A stretch of DNA of 64,000 bases from Pseudochelatococcus sp050946405 (GTDB taxonomy: Bacteria > Pseudomonadota > Alphaproteobacteria > Rhizobiales > Beijerinckiaceae): contig NZ_JBMNUS010000008.1 in assembly GCF_050946405.1 (NCBI RefSeq), positions 1-64,000 of the forward strand, given 5' to 3'. Shown piece after piece: positions 1 to 7,918 of this stretch (positions are counted from its first letter, which is position 1; every line of letters begins with the position of its first letter). A model generated the notes under the pieces. It worked only from the letters and a program-made list of their open reading frames with translations, was not told the DNA's origin and ran no database searches. Position numbers and translations under genes: made by a program.

Positions 1-117
1 CGCACCTGGACCCGAAAGCGCACCTGGACCCGAAAGCGCACCTGGACCCGAAAGCGCACCTGGACCCGAAAGCGCACCTGGACCCGAAAGCGCACCTGGA
101 CCCGAAAGCGCACCTGG
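1..117. repeat. 18-bp tandem repeat array, cut by window edge
   Basis: Six full copies and most of a seventh of the 18-mer CGCACCTGGACCCGAAAG run head to tail with no spacers and begin at base 1, so the array continues to the left. The unit is a multiple of three and open in several frames. Read from base 1 it gives the hexapeptide RTWTRK repeated and then a TAA at 121, so it could be the tail of a repetitive protein or a noncoding minisatellite. The true extent and coding status cannot be decided here. Confidence 0.85.
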
Positions 118-121
118 ATTT

Positions 122-152
122 AAGGGCGCTTTCGTACAGGAAGAGCGCCCTT
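122..152 (-). terminator. hairpin downstream of argC
   Basis: A perfect 9-bp stem (122-130 with 144-152) and a 13-nt loop lie just past the argC stop on the minus strand. Only a short AAATCC follows in the direction of transcription, so a rho-independent role is plausible but weak. Confidence 0.4.
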
Positions 153-172
153 CGAAAAGCGCTCGGGGCGGC

Positions 173-1123
173 TCACACGCCCAGCATCAGCCGCAGGTTC
201 TGGACCGCCGCGCCCGAAGCGCCCTTGCCGAGATTGTCGAGGCGCGCCACGAGCACGGCCTGGCCGTGATCCGCATTGCCGAAAACATGGATTTCCAGGC
301 GGTCGGTGCCGTCCAGCGCCAGCGCGTCGATCTTGCCCGCAGCCGCGTCCGCGAGGGGAGCGACGGAAACATTCGGCGCCCCGTCGTAATACGCGCCGAG
401 GGCGGCATGCAGATCGGCGGCGGCCGGCGCGCCCGGCAGATCGCGCAGGAAGAGCGGAACGCTCACCAGCATGCCCTGCCGGAAATTGCCCACGGACGGC
501 ACGAAGATCGGCTGGCGCTCCAGCAAGCCATAGGCGCGGATCTCCGGCAGGTGCTTGTGCTTCAGCGCCAGTCCGTAAAGCTCGAAAGCGGGCGCGCGGC
601 CGGCTTCGTAATCCTCGATCATCGAGCGCCCCCCGCCCGAATAGCCGCTCACCGCATTGATCGCGACGGGAAAATCGGCGGGAAGAATGCCGCGCGCCAC
701 GAGAGGCCGCAGCAGGGCGATGGCGCCGGTGGCGTAGCAGCCGGGATTGGCGACATGCGAAGCGCCGGCGACAGCCTGCGCCTGCCCCTCCGCCATTTCC
801 GGGAAGCCATAGACCCAACCCTCGCTCACGCGATGGGCGGTGCTGGCGTCGAGCACGCGCGGCGCTTCCTCGCCCAGCGATGCGGCGAGCGCCACGGCCT
901 CGCGCGCGGCGTCGTCCGGCAGGCACAGGATCACGAGATCGGCGGCGCGCATCATCTCGCGGCGCGCGTCGGCGTCCTTGCGCTTCTCGGGCGCGATGCT
1001 GATGACCTCGACGCTCCCCAGCTCGTCGAGGCGCGCGCGGATGCCGAGCCCCGTGGTGCCCGCCTCTCCGTCGATGAACACGCGCGGCTTGCCGGCCGCT
1101 GTCGCACTGGTCTGCCCGGACAT
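173..1123 (-). CDS. argC: N-acetyl-gamma-glutamyl-phosphate reductase (type 2)
   Basis: This enzyme carries out the third step of arginine biosynthesis: NADPH-dependent reduction of N-acetylglutamyl phosphate to the semialdehyde in the cytoplasm. The protein has the N-terminal Rossmann segment with FIDGEAGTTG and the active-site cysteine in NPGCYATGAIALLRPLV. It lacks the extra length of type 1 ArgC, and at about 316 residues it matches the short type 2 form common in alphaproteobacteria. The start chosen is MSGQTSATAAGK; a second in-frame ATG lies five codons upstream. A C-terminal LRLMLGV ends the protein normally, so the gene looks intact. It stands alone, with a hairpin behind it and speB in front in the same orientation. 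Confidence 0.93.
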   Translation of the reverse strand: MSGQTSATAAGKPRVFIDGEAGTTGLGIRARLDELGSVEVISIAPEKRKDADARREMMRAADLVILCLPDDAAREAVALAASLGEEAPRVLDASTAHRVSEGWVYGFPEMAEGQAQAVAGASHVANPGCYATGAIALLRPLVARGILPADFPVAINAVSGYSGGGRSMIEDYEAGRAPAFELYGLALKHKHLPEIRAYGLLERQPIFVPSVGNFRQGMLVSVPLFLRDLPGAPAAADLHAALGAYYDGAPNVSVAPLADAAAGKIDALALDGTDRLEIHVFGNADHGQAVLVARLDNLGKGASGAAVQNLRLMLGV

Positions 1124-1232
1124 GATGATCCCCTGCAATGATGCTCACCGCATGGCGTAACGCGGCGTGCGTGTCAAGAAGCGTCCTCGATACACCGACG
1201 CTCCCGGCGTTCCACCGTCTGCGTGATGGCCG

Positions 1233-2186
1233 TTATCGCACTTTCTCGGCGAGAATTTGCAGATAGTGCTGCACCACCGTCGCGCCGGCGATCGCCGTGA
1301 TGTCGGCGTGGTCGTAGGGCGGCGAGACCTCCACGATATCCATGCCCCGCCAGTCGAGATCGCGCAGCGCCCACAGCGTCATCAGCGCGTCGATGGCGGC
1401 GAGCCCGCCCGAAACCGGCGTGCCGGTTCCCGGCGCGAAGGCCGGATCGAGCGCGTCGATATCGAATGAGAGATAGGCGGGCTGCGCGCCCACGCGCGCC
1501 CTCACCCGCTCAGCGAGCCCCGCCGAGCCGAGCGTGCGCGCCTCGTAGGCATCCACGATCTCGATGCCGAAATCGTCGGGGGCGATGGTGCGCACGCCGA
1601 TCTGGATCGAACTGCCGGTGTCGATCAGCCCCTCCGCCTCCGCCTGCGTGACGAACGCGCCGTGCGACATGCCGCTGTCGGCTTCCCAGGTGTCCTGATG
1701 CGCATCGAACTGCACCAGCGCCATCGGCCCGTGCAGCGCCACATGGGCGCGCAGCAGCGGCAGCGTGATGGAATGGTCGCCGCCCAGCGTGATGAGCTGC
1801 GCGCCGGAGGCGAGGATGTCGCCCGCCTGCGCCTCGATCAGGCCGGGCACCTGATCGGGATGGCGATAGTCGAACGAGCAGTCGCCCCAATCCAGCACGA
1901 TGAGCGTATCGAAGGGATCGAGCCCGGAGGGAAACTGCGGGTCGCCGTCAAAGATCGCGGAGGCGCGGCGGATGGCCTGCGCGCCGAAGCGCGCGCCGGG
2001 GCGGTTGGAGGTGGCGCAGTCGAACGGCACGCCCCACACCACGGCATCCGCCCCGTCGATATCGCGGCCGAACCGCCGGCGCATGAAGGAGAGCGCGCCG
2101 GAATAGGTGGGCTCGGCCGAGCCGCCGCGCAGATTGCCGAGAAAGGCGTTGTCGGTGGGGCGCGGGCGAATGGGATCGTCGGACAC
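1233..2186 (-). CDS. speB: agmatinase
   Basis: This is a ureohydrolase that splits agmatine to putrescine and urea. All three metal-binding signatures of the arginase/agmatinase family are present: GGDHSITLPLL, FDAHQDTWE and SFDIDALDPAFAPGTGTP, which supply the Asp/His ligands of the dimanganese centre. The start is taken at a GTG (2186) because AGAGAGG lies six bases upstream; this gives 317 residues, the usual family length. A longer reading from an ATG at 2243 adds a poorly conserved tail. Other ureohydrolases such as guanidinobutyrase share the same motifs, so substrate assignment is by overall similarity only. Confidence 0.88.
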   Translation of the reverse strand: MSDDPIRPRPTDNAFLGNLRGGSAEPTYSGALSFMRRRFGRDIDGADAVVWGVPFDCATSNRPGARFGAQAIRRASAIFDGDPQFPSGLDPFDTLIVLDWGDCSFDYRHPDQVPGLIEAQAGDILASGAQLITLGGDHSITLPLLRAHVALHGPMALVQFDAHQDTWEADSGMSHGAFVTQAEAEGLIDTGSSIQIGVRTIAPDDFGIEIVDAYEARTLGSAGLAERVRARVGAQPAYLSFDIDALDPAFAPGTGTPVSGGLAAIDALMTLWALRDLDWRGMDIVEVSPPYDHADITAIAGATVVQHYLQILAEKVR

Positions 2187-2561
2187 GGCAACCTCTCTTG
2201 CGCCGCATGCAGCGCGCGCGGCATCTTTATGGAGCGGCAACATAAACGAGTTGAATGGCGAAACGGCGAAACGTCAAGCGGCGCAGCCGGGAAAACCGCC
2301 CCGCCCGCCTGCGGGAAAGGGCATCGAAAAGCTGCTCGCCATGATTTTTTAAACTAAACAAACTATAAGAAAAAACTCTATTTTGAGAGAACATAAATGC
2401 ATAATTTTCAATTTAAAAGAAAAATTGATTGAATAATAAGATAATTTTATTATATACTTCATGTACTTATTTATATTAAAAAAATTTACAGTCTCATGTC
2501 TTTATCGTATGGTTCGACGTCTAAATGGAAATTTATTGCTTTATGAATTGAGGATAAGATT
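2187..2561. other. AT-rich intergenic region
   Basis: From about 2348 to 2560 base composition drops sharply to very AT-rich, unlike the surrounding GC-rich DNA. This suggests acquired or silenced DNA. Apart from the putative promoter listed separately I see no gene here. Confidence 0.7.
2425..2453 (+). promoter_or_regulatory. putative sigma-70-type promoter for the effector-like gene
   Basis: TTGATT (2425-2430) and TATTAT (2448-2453) are separated by exactly 17 bases in the AT-rich region and point to the gene starting at 2562. In such AT-rich DNA chance matches are common. Confidence 0.35.
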
Positions 2562-3770
2562 ATGACGAATCTGCCATTGGTGAGGTCTCGCAGCGCTTCC
2601 AGCTTGTCTACGGAATCTGCGGGCGGCATGCAGGTGCTGGAGAAGCAACCGCCACTTCCGGCTTTCAGTTTTCTGTGTACGTTGGGTAAGGATCATGCCG
2701 GGTTCGACCGGCTGGATGCGTCTGCCGTAGAGAGATTGGGCAAGCTTCCGGCAACTGCTGCGGGGAGCTTTCTGGGCACGCTGGACCTCACGTTAGTCGC
2801 CAGTTTGTCTGATGAGCAGATCAAGGCATATTCTGACATTCCAGTTGATGGCGGCGCTAGAACCTTTCTGGACGCCGTTGCGGAGCGGGGTGGGACCGAT
2901 GTACTTGCCGGGTTGACGCCAAGCGACATTAGATCGCTGACGAGCTTGGCGGAGAATTATACCCCTCCAGCGTTGGCTGAACTGCTGAAATATACAAAAA
3001 ATGTCGGGGTCGGCAGTGCTACGACCAGGATAGTAATGAATCCAGGTCAGGTCGCCAGAACGCTTTTTAAGAAGGTACTCATGGATGAAAAAAGCAAGGC
3101 GCCCTCCCAATTCCAGTCTATGGCCGACACCAAAGAGGGTGTAGAATGGATAGATAACGCGTTTATGAAGACAGGAGAAGAAAACACGGCCCGGTCGGTT
3201 CAATACAGAAAGTCTAAGCAGACCGAGGCAAGAATAACCAACCGCTTAGGGTTGGTCGCTGCTTTTCTGGTGATAGCGGGGACTGTATTGTCGGCCACGG
3301 GGATCGGGTTGGCTATCGGTGCGCCTATGATAGCCGTTGGCGCTACACTGTGCGGCGTGATCATCGCGCAGAAAAAAGCCGAGTCGATGAGCCGGAAAGA
3401 ATTGCCTGCAATGAAGGAAAGGGTCATCCACGATAGCTTGGTGGCAAAATTTAATGCCTATAAGGAACGAGCGGATAATATCGGCAAAGTATTGAATGTG
3501 CGTTTGACCAAACCGGATGGCCTCCTGAACGCGAGCGATCTCCGGGCTTTAGAGTGTTACGCTGCGGCGATGAGGAAGATGGCGGATTTGATTATCGCGG
3601 AAAAGGATAACCAGGAAGCGCCGCAGACGAACATTGAAGGCACAGATGACGTGGCTCTCAGGACTGTCAAAGAACTGAACGCCGCACTTTCCGCGGTGGA
3701 AGAGTTGCTGATCGCGGCTGAGACGCACACTAACGTCGTTCGCACGGAAAACCATATTTTAGTCTCATAA
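2562..3770 (+). CDS. unknown protein, candidate type III secretion effector
   Basis: I do not recognise a family. The 402-residue protein has a Ser-rich, disordered-looking N-terminus (residues 1-35), helical segments to about 220, then a strongly hydrophobic stretch at about 228-270 that can form two membrane helices in a hairpin, followed by a helical charged C-terminus. There is no Sec signal peptide. An AGGA lies upstream of the ATG. The next gene downstream is a CesT-like secretion chaperone, and a cognate chaperone next to its cargo is typical of type III effectors and translocators, so export by a type III apparatus is inferred. Base composition upstream is much more AT-rich than the neighbours, suggesting transfer. 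No secretion apparatus genes are in the window. Confidence 0.65.
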   Translation: MTNLPLVRSRSASSLSTESAGGMQVLEKQPPLPAFSFLCTLGKDHAGFDRLDASAVERLGKLPATAAGSFLGTLDLTLVASLSDEQIKAYSDIPVDGGARTFLDAVAERGGTDVLAGLTPSDIRSLTSLAENYTPPALAELLKYTKNVGVGSATTRIVMNPGQVARTLFKKVLMDEKSKAPSQFQSMADTKEGVEWIDNAFMKTGEENTARSVQYRKSKQTEARITNRLGLVAAFLVIAGTVLSATGIGLAIGAPMIAVGATLCGVIIAQKKAESMSRKELPAMKERVIHDSLVAKFNAYKERADNIGKVLNVRLTKPDGLLNASDLRALECYAAAMRKMADLIIAEKDNQEAPQTNIEGTDDVALRTVKELNAALSAVEELLIAAETHTNVVRTENHILVS

Positions 3771-3897
3771 TGTCAGGCTTTTTATTGTCACGCTATCGTC
3801 GCCGCTGCCGTATTTCGGTCGGTTGCGGCGCTTTCATTTGTTCCTTCGTCGCCGATAGATGGCAAATGCAATGTTTTTACCTGTAGCGGGGGTACCC

Positions 3898-4404
3898 ATG
3901 AGCGAGCGAGAGTCGGAACAACGGAAGTCCTTCATTGCCGATCCTGACGAATTGACCAGGCAATATGCGCTCTCGCTCGGCTTGGAGGACACGGCGCTGG
4001 ATGAAAACGGCGAACTCATTCTTCTTTACGATTCGATCGTCGTCCGCTTTTTCGTCGAGCGGGAAAGGCAGTTGATCATATTGAGCGCGCCCGCCACCAA
4101 TAAGGGCGTTCCCCATGACGTCGCCGTCTATGCGATCCTGCTGGAGCTCAACCTGAAGGGCAGCGCCGACGGCGATGGTTCTCTGGGCCTTGACAGCGAT
4201 TCCGGCATCCTGTTCTACACACACGCGATCTCCCTTGTCGGGCTGGATCAGGATCGTTTCCGCGCTTTCGTGGAGCGAAGTCTCGGCGTCATCATGGCAT
4301 GGCGACAGGTGATCGAGTCCGACGATTTTTCCCGCTTGGCTGAAAAGTCCGTTGTCTTGCGAGATTTGCCCGGCGATGATGGAATCGTGCCGACGCGGGT
4401 GTGA
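3898..4404 (+). CDS. CesT-family type III secretion chaperone-like protein
   Basis: This acidic 168-residue protein has the pattern of class I secretion chaperones. An N-terminal helix ends in LGLEDTALDENGE. Strands then carry LILLYDSIVVRFFVE and QLIILSAPA. A helix with LLELNLKG is followed by the strand pair SDSGILFYTHAI and a final helix FRAFVERSLGVIMAWRQV. Such chaperones dimerise in the cytoplasm and keep an effector's N-terminal region export-competent. The likely partner is the unknown protein ending 127 bases upstream. An ATG at 3859 is in frame, but 3898 has a G-rich stretch at the right distance. The assignment rests on pattern recognition of a divergent family. Confidence 0.7.
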   Translation: MSERESEQRKSFIADPDELTRQYALSLGLEDTALDENGELILLYDSIVVRFFVERERQLIILSAPATNKGVPHDVAVYAILLELNLKGSADGDGSLGLDSDSGILFYTHAISLVGLDQDRFRAFVERSLGVIMAWRQVIESDDFSRLAEKSVVLRDLPGDDGIVPTRV

Positions 4405-4554
4405 GAAAACGCCCGCCCGCATTCCGCCGGTCCCGGTCCATTCCGTCGGCGTCGCTCTTGGAGCTTCGCCATCACCTCACCATATTGAGGGGGTGTGATG
4501 GGAATGCTCCGTGCATCGGCAATGGCCGACGCAGGCAATAAATGGAAGGCGGGG

Positions 4555-4863
4555 ATGACGTATGATCCGTTTCGCGCAGGCCGGCAGGGTTTTGCGCATA
4601 TGCGTGTGGTGAAGTTGAAGGGCTGGCAGGTCGCGCTTGTTTCCGCGGCGGCCGTCGCCCTCGTGCTGACGCTCGCGGTGGTCGCGGCCGGCGCGTTCCT
4701 GCTGCTGTTTCCGGCGGTGCTGATCGGCGGGCTCGTCTGGCGGCTGCTCGCGCGGTGGCGCGGCGAATCACAGTCTCGCCCGCAGCAGCCCGGCGCGCCG
4801 CGCGATAACATCGTCGACGCCGAATACGTCATCCTGACCGACCGCAGCCGCGAAAGGAAGTAA
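4555..4863 (+). CDS. small single-pass or hairpin membrane protein
   Basis: I do not know a function for this protein. The start is placed at MTYDPFRAG because GGAAGG lies six bases upstream; in-frame GTG/ATG codons at 4495-4500 are alternatives that add 20 residues. A long hydrophobic segment (about residues 25-62) could cross the inner membrane once or twice. It is followed by a basic RLLARWRGE patch and a polar tail with IVDAEYVIL. Small proteins of this layout, with a closing DAEY-type strand, occur in many alphaproteobacteria. It lies upstream of nadK in the same orientation. Confidence 0.6.
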   Translation: MTYDPFRAGRQGFAHMRVVKLKGWQVALVSAAAVALVLTLAVVAAGAFLLLFPAVLIGGLVWRLLARWRGESQSRPQQPGAPRDNIVDAEYVILTDRSRERK

Positions 4864-5032
4864 CCGATGCGCGGCGCGGGCTGTCGTTTGCGGGCGCCGG
4901 ATTCTTCCGCTGAATTTTTCCCCGCCGGGTTTTTCCCCGCCGAGTTTTTCCTTTGACGCTCCCCGCCCTGCGTCTATCCTCCCGGTCTGTTTTTGCGGGC
5001 TGCCTCCCGATCTCCGCCGGCAGCCGTGGAGC

Positions 5033-5884
5033 GTGACGAACGTGGATCAGGACCCGATCATCGACCGGCCTCCCGGCCTTGCGATAACTCCCGCGGCGTT
5101 GAAGGCCGGAAAGCCGGACGCGGCCTTGCGGGTCGGCTTTGTCGCCAGCGATACGCCCGAGGCGCAGGCGGCGGCGGCGCGCCTGACGGAAATTTACGGC
5201 GCTTGCGATCCCGACGAGGCGGATATCGTCGTGGCGCTCGGCGGCGATGGCCTGATGCTGCAAACGCTCCACCGCTTCATGGGCCGTGAAACGCCGATCT
5301 ACGGCATGAATCGCGGCTCCATCGGCTTCCTGATGAACGAGTTCAGCGAAGTCGGGCTGGTGGAGCGTCTTTCCGCCGCCCAGCGCAGTGTCGTTCATCC
5401 GCTGCTGATGATCGCGCACGACATTCATGGCGAAGAGTTCCGGGCGTGGGCCATCAACGAGGTGTTCCTGTCGCGCCAGACCTATCAGGCCGCCAAGATC
5501 AGGGTCTATGTCGACGGCGAGGTGCGGCTGAAGGAGCTGATCGCGGACGGCATCATGGTGGCCACGCCGGCAGGATCTACCGCCTATAACCTTTCCGCCA
5601 ACGGCCCCATCCTGCCGCTCAACGCGCCGCTGCTGGCGCTGACGCCCATCTCCGCCTTCCGGCCCCGCCATTGGCGCGGCGCGTTGCTGCCCGATCACGC
5701 GCGCCTGCGCTTCGAGGTGCTGGAGGCCGCCAAGCGGCCGGTCAACGCGGTGGCCGATCACACCGAGGTGCTTTCCGTCGCCTTCGTGGATATCGCCCTT
5801 GACCGGAGCGTGGGGCTGGTGATGCTGCATGATTCCGGCCACAGCCTCGACGAGCGCATCCTGCGCGCGCAGTTCGGATACTAG
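5033..5884 (+). CDS. nadK: NAD kinase
   Basis: This enzyme phosphorylates NAD to NADP with ATP or polyphosphate. The family signatures are all visible: the diglycine motif in VVALGGDGLMLQTLH, YGMNRGSIGFLMNE, AINEVFLSRQ with the NAD-contacting Asn-Glu, and VATPAGSTAYNLSANGPI. Length (about 280 residues) is slightly above the alphaproteobacterial norm of roughly 255 because of an N-terminal extension. Two GTG codons, at 5033 and 5042, are candidate starts, with a GGAG just before the first and ten bases before the second. The next gene starts two bases after the stop, so the two are probably cotranscribed. Confidence 0.92.
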   Translation: MTNVDQDPIIDRPPGLAITPAALKAGKPDAALRVGFVASDTPEAQAAAARLTEIYGACDPDEADIVVALGGDGLMLQTLHRFMGRETPIYGMNRGSIGFLMNEFSEVGLVERLSAAQRSVVHPLLMIAHDIHGEEFRAWAINEVFLSRQTYQAAKIRVYVDGEVRLKELIADGIMVATPAGSTAYNLSANGPILPLNAPLLALTPISAFRPRHWRGALLPDHARLRFEVLEAAKRPVNAVADHTEVLSVAFVDIALDRSVGLVMLHDSGHSLDERILRAQFGY

Positions 5885-5886
5885 AA

Positions 5887-6843
5887 ATGGTCATGCCACG
5901 CCTTCGCGAGCCGGGACCGCGCGCCGCTCTCCTGCTGGCGACCGTGGCATGGCTGGTGCCGTTCGGCGCGGCGCCAGCGCAGCAGCAATACGAACCGCCG
6001 CAGGCCATTCCGATCACGCCGGTGCTGCCGATGGAAGGCCCGGCCGGCGAAGTGCCCAAGATGCTGCCGCAGTCGTTGCAGGACGGCACGCGCACCACGC
6101 ACGCGCTTTCGTTGACCGCCACGTTGGCGGGCAGCGAGATGCCCATCCGCTCGGGGCTGGTCTGGCGCATCTACGCGGTGACGCCCGGCGCCGATCCGAC
6201 GCTGGTTTCGGAGCTGACGGAGGCATCCCCGCGCCAGTTGCTTGCGCAGGGCAACTACATCGTCCATGTCTCCTACGGTTTCGCCAGCACCGTGGCGCGC
6301 GTCGCGCTGCGCGCCGATTCCGTTTCCCGCCTGGTCATTGGCGCCGGCGCGCTGCGGATCACCGGCGTGGTCGGCAAGAACGCCATTCCCGATCAGGATC
6401 TCACCTACTCCATCTACATGCCGGAGCAGAACAACCCCGAAGGCCGTCTCGTGGTGGCCGGCGTGCGCTCCGGCGAGACGGTGCGCCTGCCGGAAGGGGA
6501 ATATCATGTCGTGTCGTCCTACGGCTCCTCGAACGCCATGGCCCGCACCGATCTGTCGGTCGAGGCAGGAAAGGTAACGGACGCAACCATCAATCACCGC
6601 GCGGCGCGCGTCACCCTGAAGCTGGTCGCGAGCGAGGGGGCGGAGGCGTTCGCCGGCACGGCGTTCAGCGTGCTCACGCCCGGCGGCGATACCGTGCATG
6701 AGGAAGTCGGCGCATTTCCCTCGCTTGTTCTCGCCGAAGGAGAGTATGTCGTCGTGGCGCGCCACGAAGGACAGGTCTATTCCCGCGATTTTGCAGTCAG
6801 AAGCGGTGTCGACAGCGATATCGAGATCGTCGGGCGGCAATAA
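5887..6843 (+). CDS. exported protein with repeated beta-sandwich-like domains
   Basis: The N-terminus is a clear Sec signal peptide: basic start, hydrophobic LLLATVAWLVPFG and a small-residue cleavage region before QQQYEPPQ. The mature part is mostly beta and shows recurring blocks ending in G-x-Y-x-V (GNYIVHVSYG, GEYHVVSSYG, GEYVVVARHEG) with preceding LVWRIYAV-, LTYSIYMP- and FSVLTPGG-type strands. These resemble small carbohydrate-binding or PEGA-like sandwich units. It probably acts in the periplasm or at the envelope, but I know no function. It follows nadK after two bases. Confidence 0.7.
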   Translation: MVMPRLREPGPRAALLLATVAWLVPFGAAPAQQQYEPPQAIPITPVLPMEGPAGEVPKMLPQSLQDGTRTTHALSLTATLAGSEMPIRSGLVWRIYAVTPGADPTLVSELTEASPRQLLAQGNYIVHVSYGFASTVARVALRADSVSRLVIGAGALRITGVVGKNAIPDQDLTYSIYMPEQNNPEGRLVVAGVRSGETVRLPEGEYHVVSSYGSSNAMARTDLSVEAGKVTDATINHRAARVTLKLVASEGAEAFAGTAFSVLTPGGDTVHEEVGAFPSLVLAEGEYVVVARHEGQVYSRDFAVRSGVDSDIEIVGRQ

Positions 6844-6958
6844 AACGTTCTGTCGGAACGGATTGCCGCAGCTACAGCCAAGCATATACATGGCAGCCGG
6901 ATGCCGGATGCTGGAGCGTAAACACGACGGCGACGGCTATTCTGTACTCATGGCGGGG

Positions 6959-6983
6959 ATCGGTGAAGAAGCACCGATTTTTT
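6959..6983 (+). terminator. rho-independent terminator
   Basis: ATCGGTG pairs perfectly with CACCGAT around a 6-nt AAGAAG loop and is followed by a run of T. It ends the nadK transcript. Confidence 0.9.
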
Positions 6984-7083
6984 AATTTTCTTAATACGTA
7001 TCGGCGGCAGCGGCATAATATTTTTTTGATGATACGCGCCACATGGGCTTGGCAGCATGTCGTAAAACCGTCACGATTCACCG

Positions 7084-7869
7084 ATGACGAATCTCGCCCA
7101 CCCACTGAACATTGCGGTAGCGCAAAGCCACATCACACCCGACGTTCACGCCAACGGCCGCCACCTGCGCGCGCTCATGCAGCGCGCCGCCGAAAAGGGC
7201 GCGCGCCTCATTCAATTCACCGAATGCGCCCTCTCCGGCCGCGCCCGCAACCAGATCAACAACTGGCATCGGGTGGATTGGGAGGCGCTCGATTCGGAAC
7301 TCACCGAAACGGCCGATCATGCACGCAAGCTGCGGCTGTGGACGGTCATCGGCAGCAACCACCGCCTGCCGCCGCCGCGGGAGCCGCACAACAGCCTCTA
7401 CGTGATTTCCGACAAGGGCGTGATCGTCACGCGCTACGACAAGCGCCTGTGCGCCAGCGACGGCTCCAGCCTCTGGTACACGCCGGGGCTGACGTCGACC
7501 ACCTTCGTCATCGACGGCTACCGGTTCGGCTGCGCGCTGTCGACCGAGGTTCACTACCCGGAGCTTTTCGCCGCCTACGAACGCCTGTCGACGGATGTCG
7601 TGCTGCTGTCCTGCTATGCAGAAGAGGCCATTTTCGCCATCGAGGCGCAGGCGCATGCGGCGATCAACGCTCTCTGGGTCGGGCTCGCGACGCCGGTGGC
7701 GACGAGCCGCAGCCTCCCCGGCGGCCTCATCGGGCCGGACGGCAACTTCGTCGCCCGCGCCCGGCGCGGCCAGTCGGCGCTGGTGGTCGCAACCATCGAC
7801 CCCACGCGCCCGGAATACGCCGACATGCACGACCGCACCCGCCTGCGCCGGGCGCAGGGCGACCGTTAA
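7084..7869 (+). CDS. carbon-nitrogen hydrolase (nitrilase) family protein with Ser at the nucleophile position
   Basis: The fold is that of the nitrilase superfamily, whose members use a Glu-Lys-Cys triad on amides or nitriles. Glu47 sits in FTECALSG and Lys120 in YDKRL, both in the right context. The block GCALSTEVHYPEL aligns with the usual G-x-x-x-C-x-[DE]-x-x-[FY]-P-E. The residue six before the conserved Pro is Ser153 rather than Cys, while Cys150 lies three residues earlier. The protein may therefore be inactive, use Ser, or have shifted chemistry. At 261 residues it is otherwise full length. It is monocistronic between two terminators. Substrate unknown. Confidence 0.75.
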   Translation: MTNLAHPLNIAVAQSHITPDVHANGRHLRALMQRAAEKGARLIQFTECALSGRARNQINNWHRVDWEALDSELTETADHARKLRLWTVIGSNHRLPPPREPHNSLYVISDKGVIVTRYDKRLCASDGSSLWYTPGLTSTTFVIDGYRFGCALSTEVHYPELFAAYERLSTDVVLLSCYAEEAIFAIEAQAHAAINALWVGLATPVATSRSLPGGLIGPDGNFVARARRGQSALVVATIDPTRPEYADMHDRTRLRRAQGDR

Positions 7870-7889
7870 GGAAAGGCGATTGGAATACA

Positions 7890-7917
7890 GCGGCGCCGTT
7901 TCCGGCGCCGCCATTTT
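7890..7917. terminator. bidirectional terminator between convergent genes
   Basis: GCGGCGCC and GGCGCCGC form an 8-bp stem around GTTTCC, followed by TTTT on the plus strand. It separates the nitrilase-family gene from convergent thrS. Confidence 0.75.
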
Positions 7918-7918
7918 G

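Noticed and set aside
1..117. CRISPR array
   Set aside because: The copies are contiguous 18-mers without spacers, so it is a simple tandem repeat.
4829..5842. 337-codon minus-strand frame opposite nadK
   Set aside because: Composition is His/Arg/Gln-rich shadow of NAD kinase, which has all family motifs on the plus strand.
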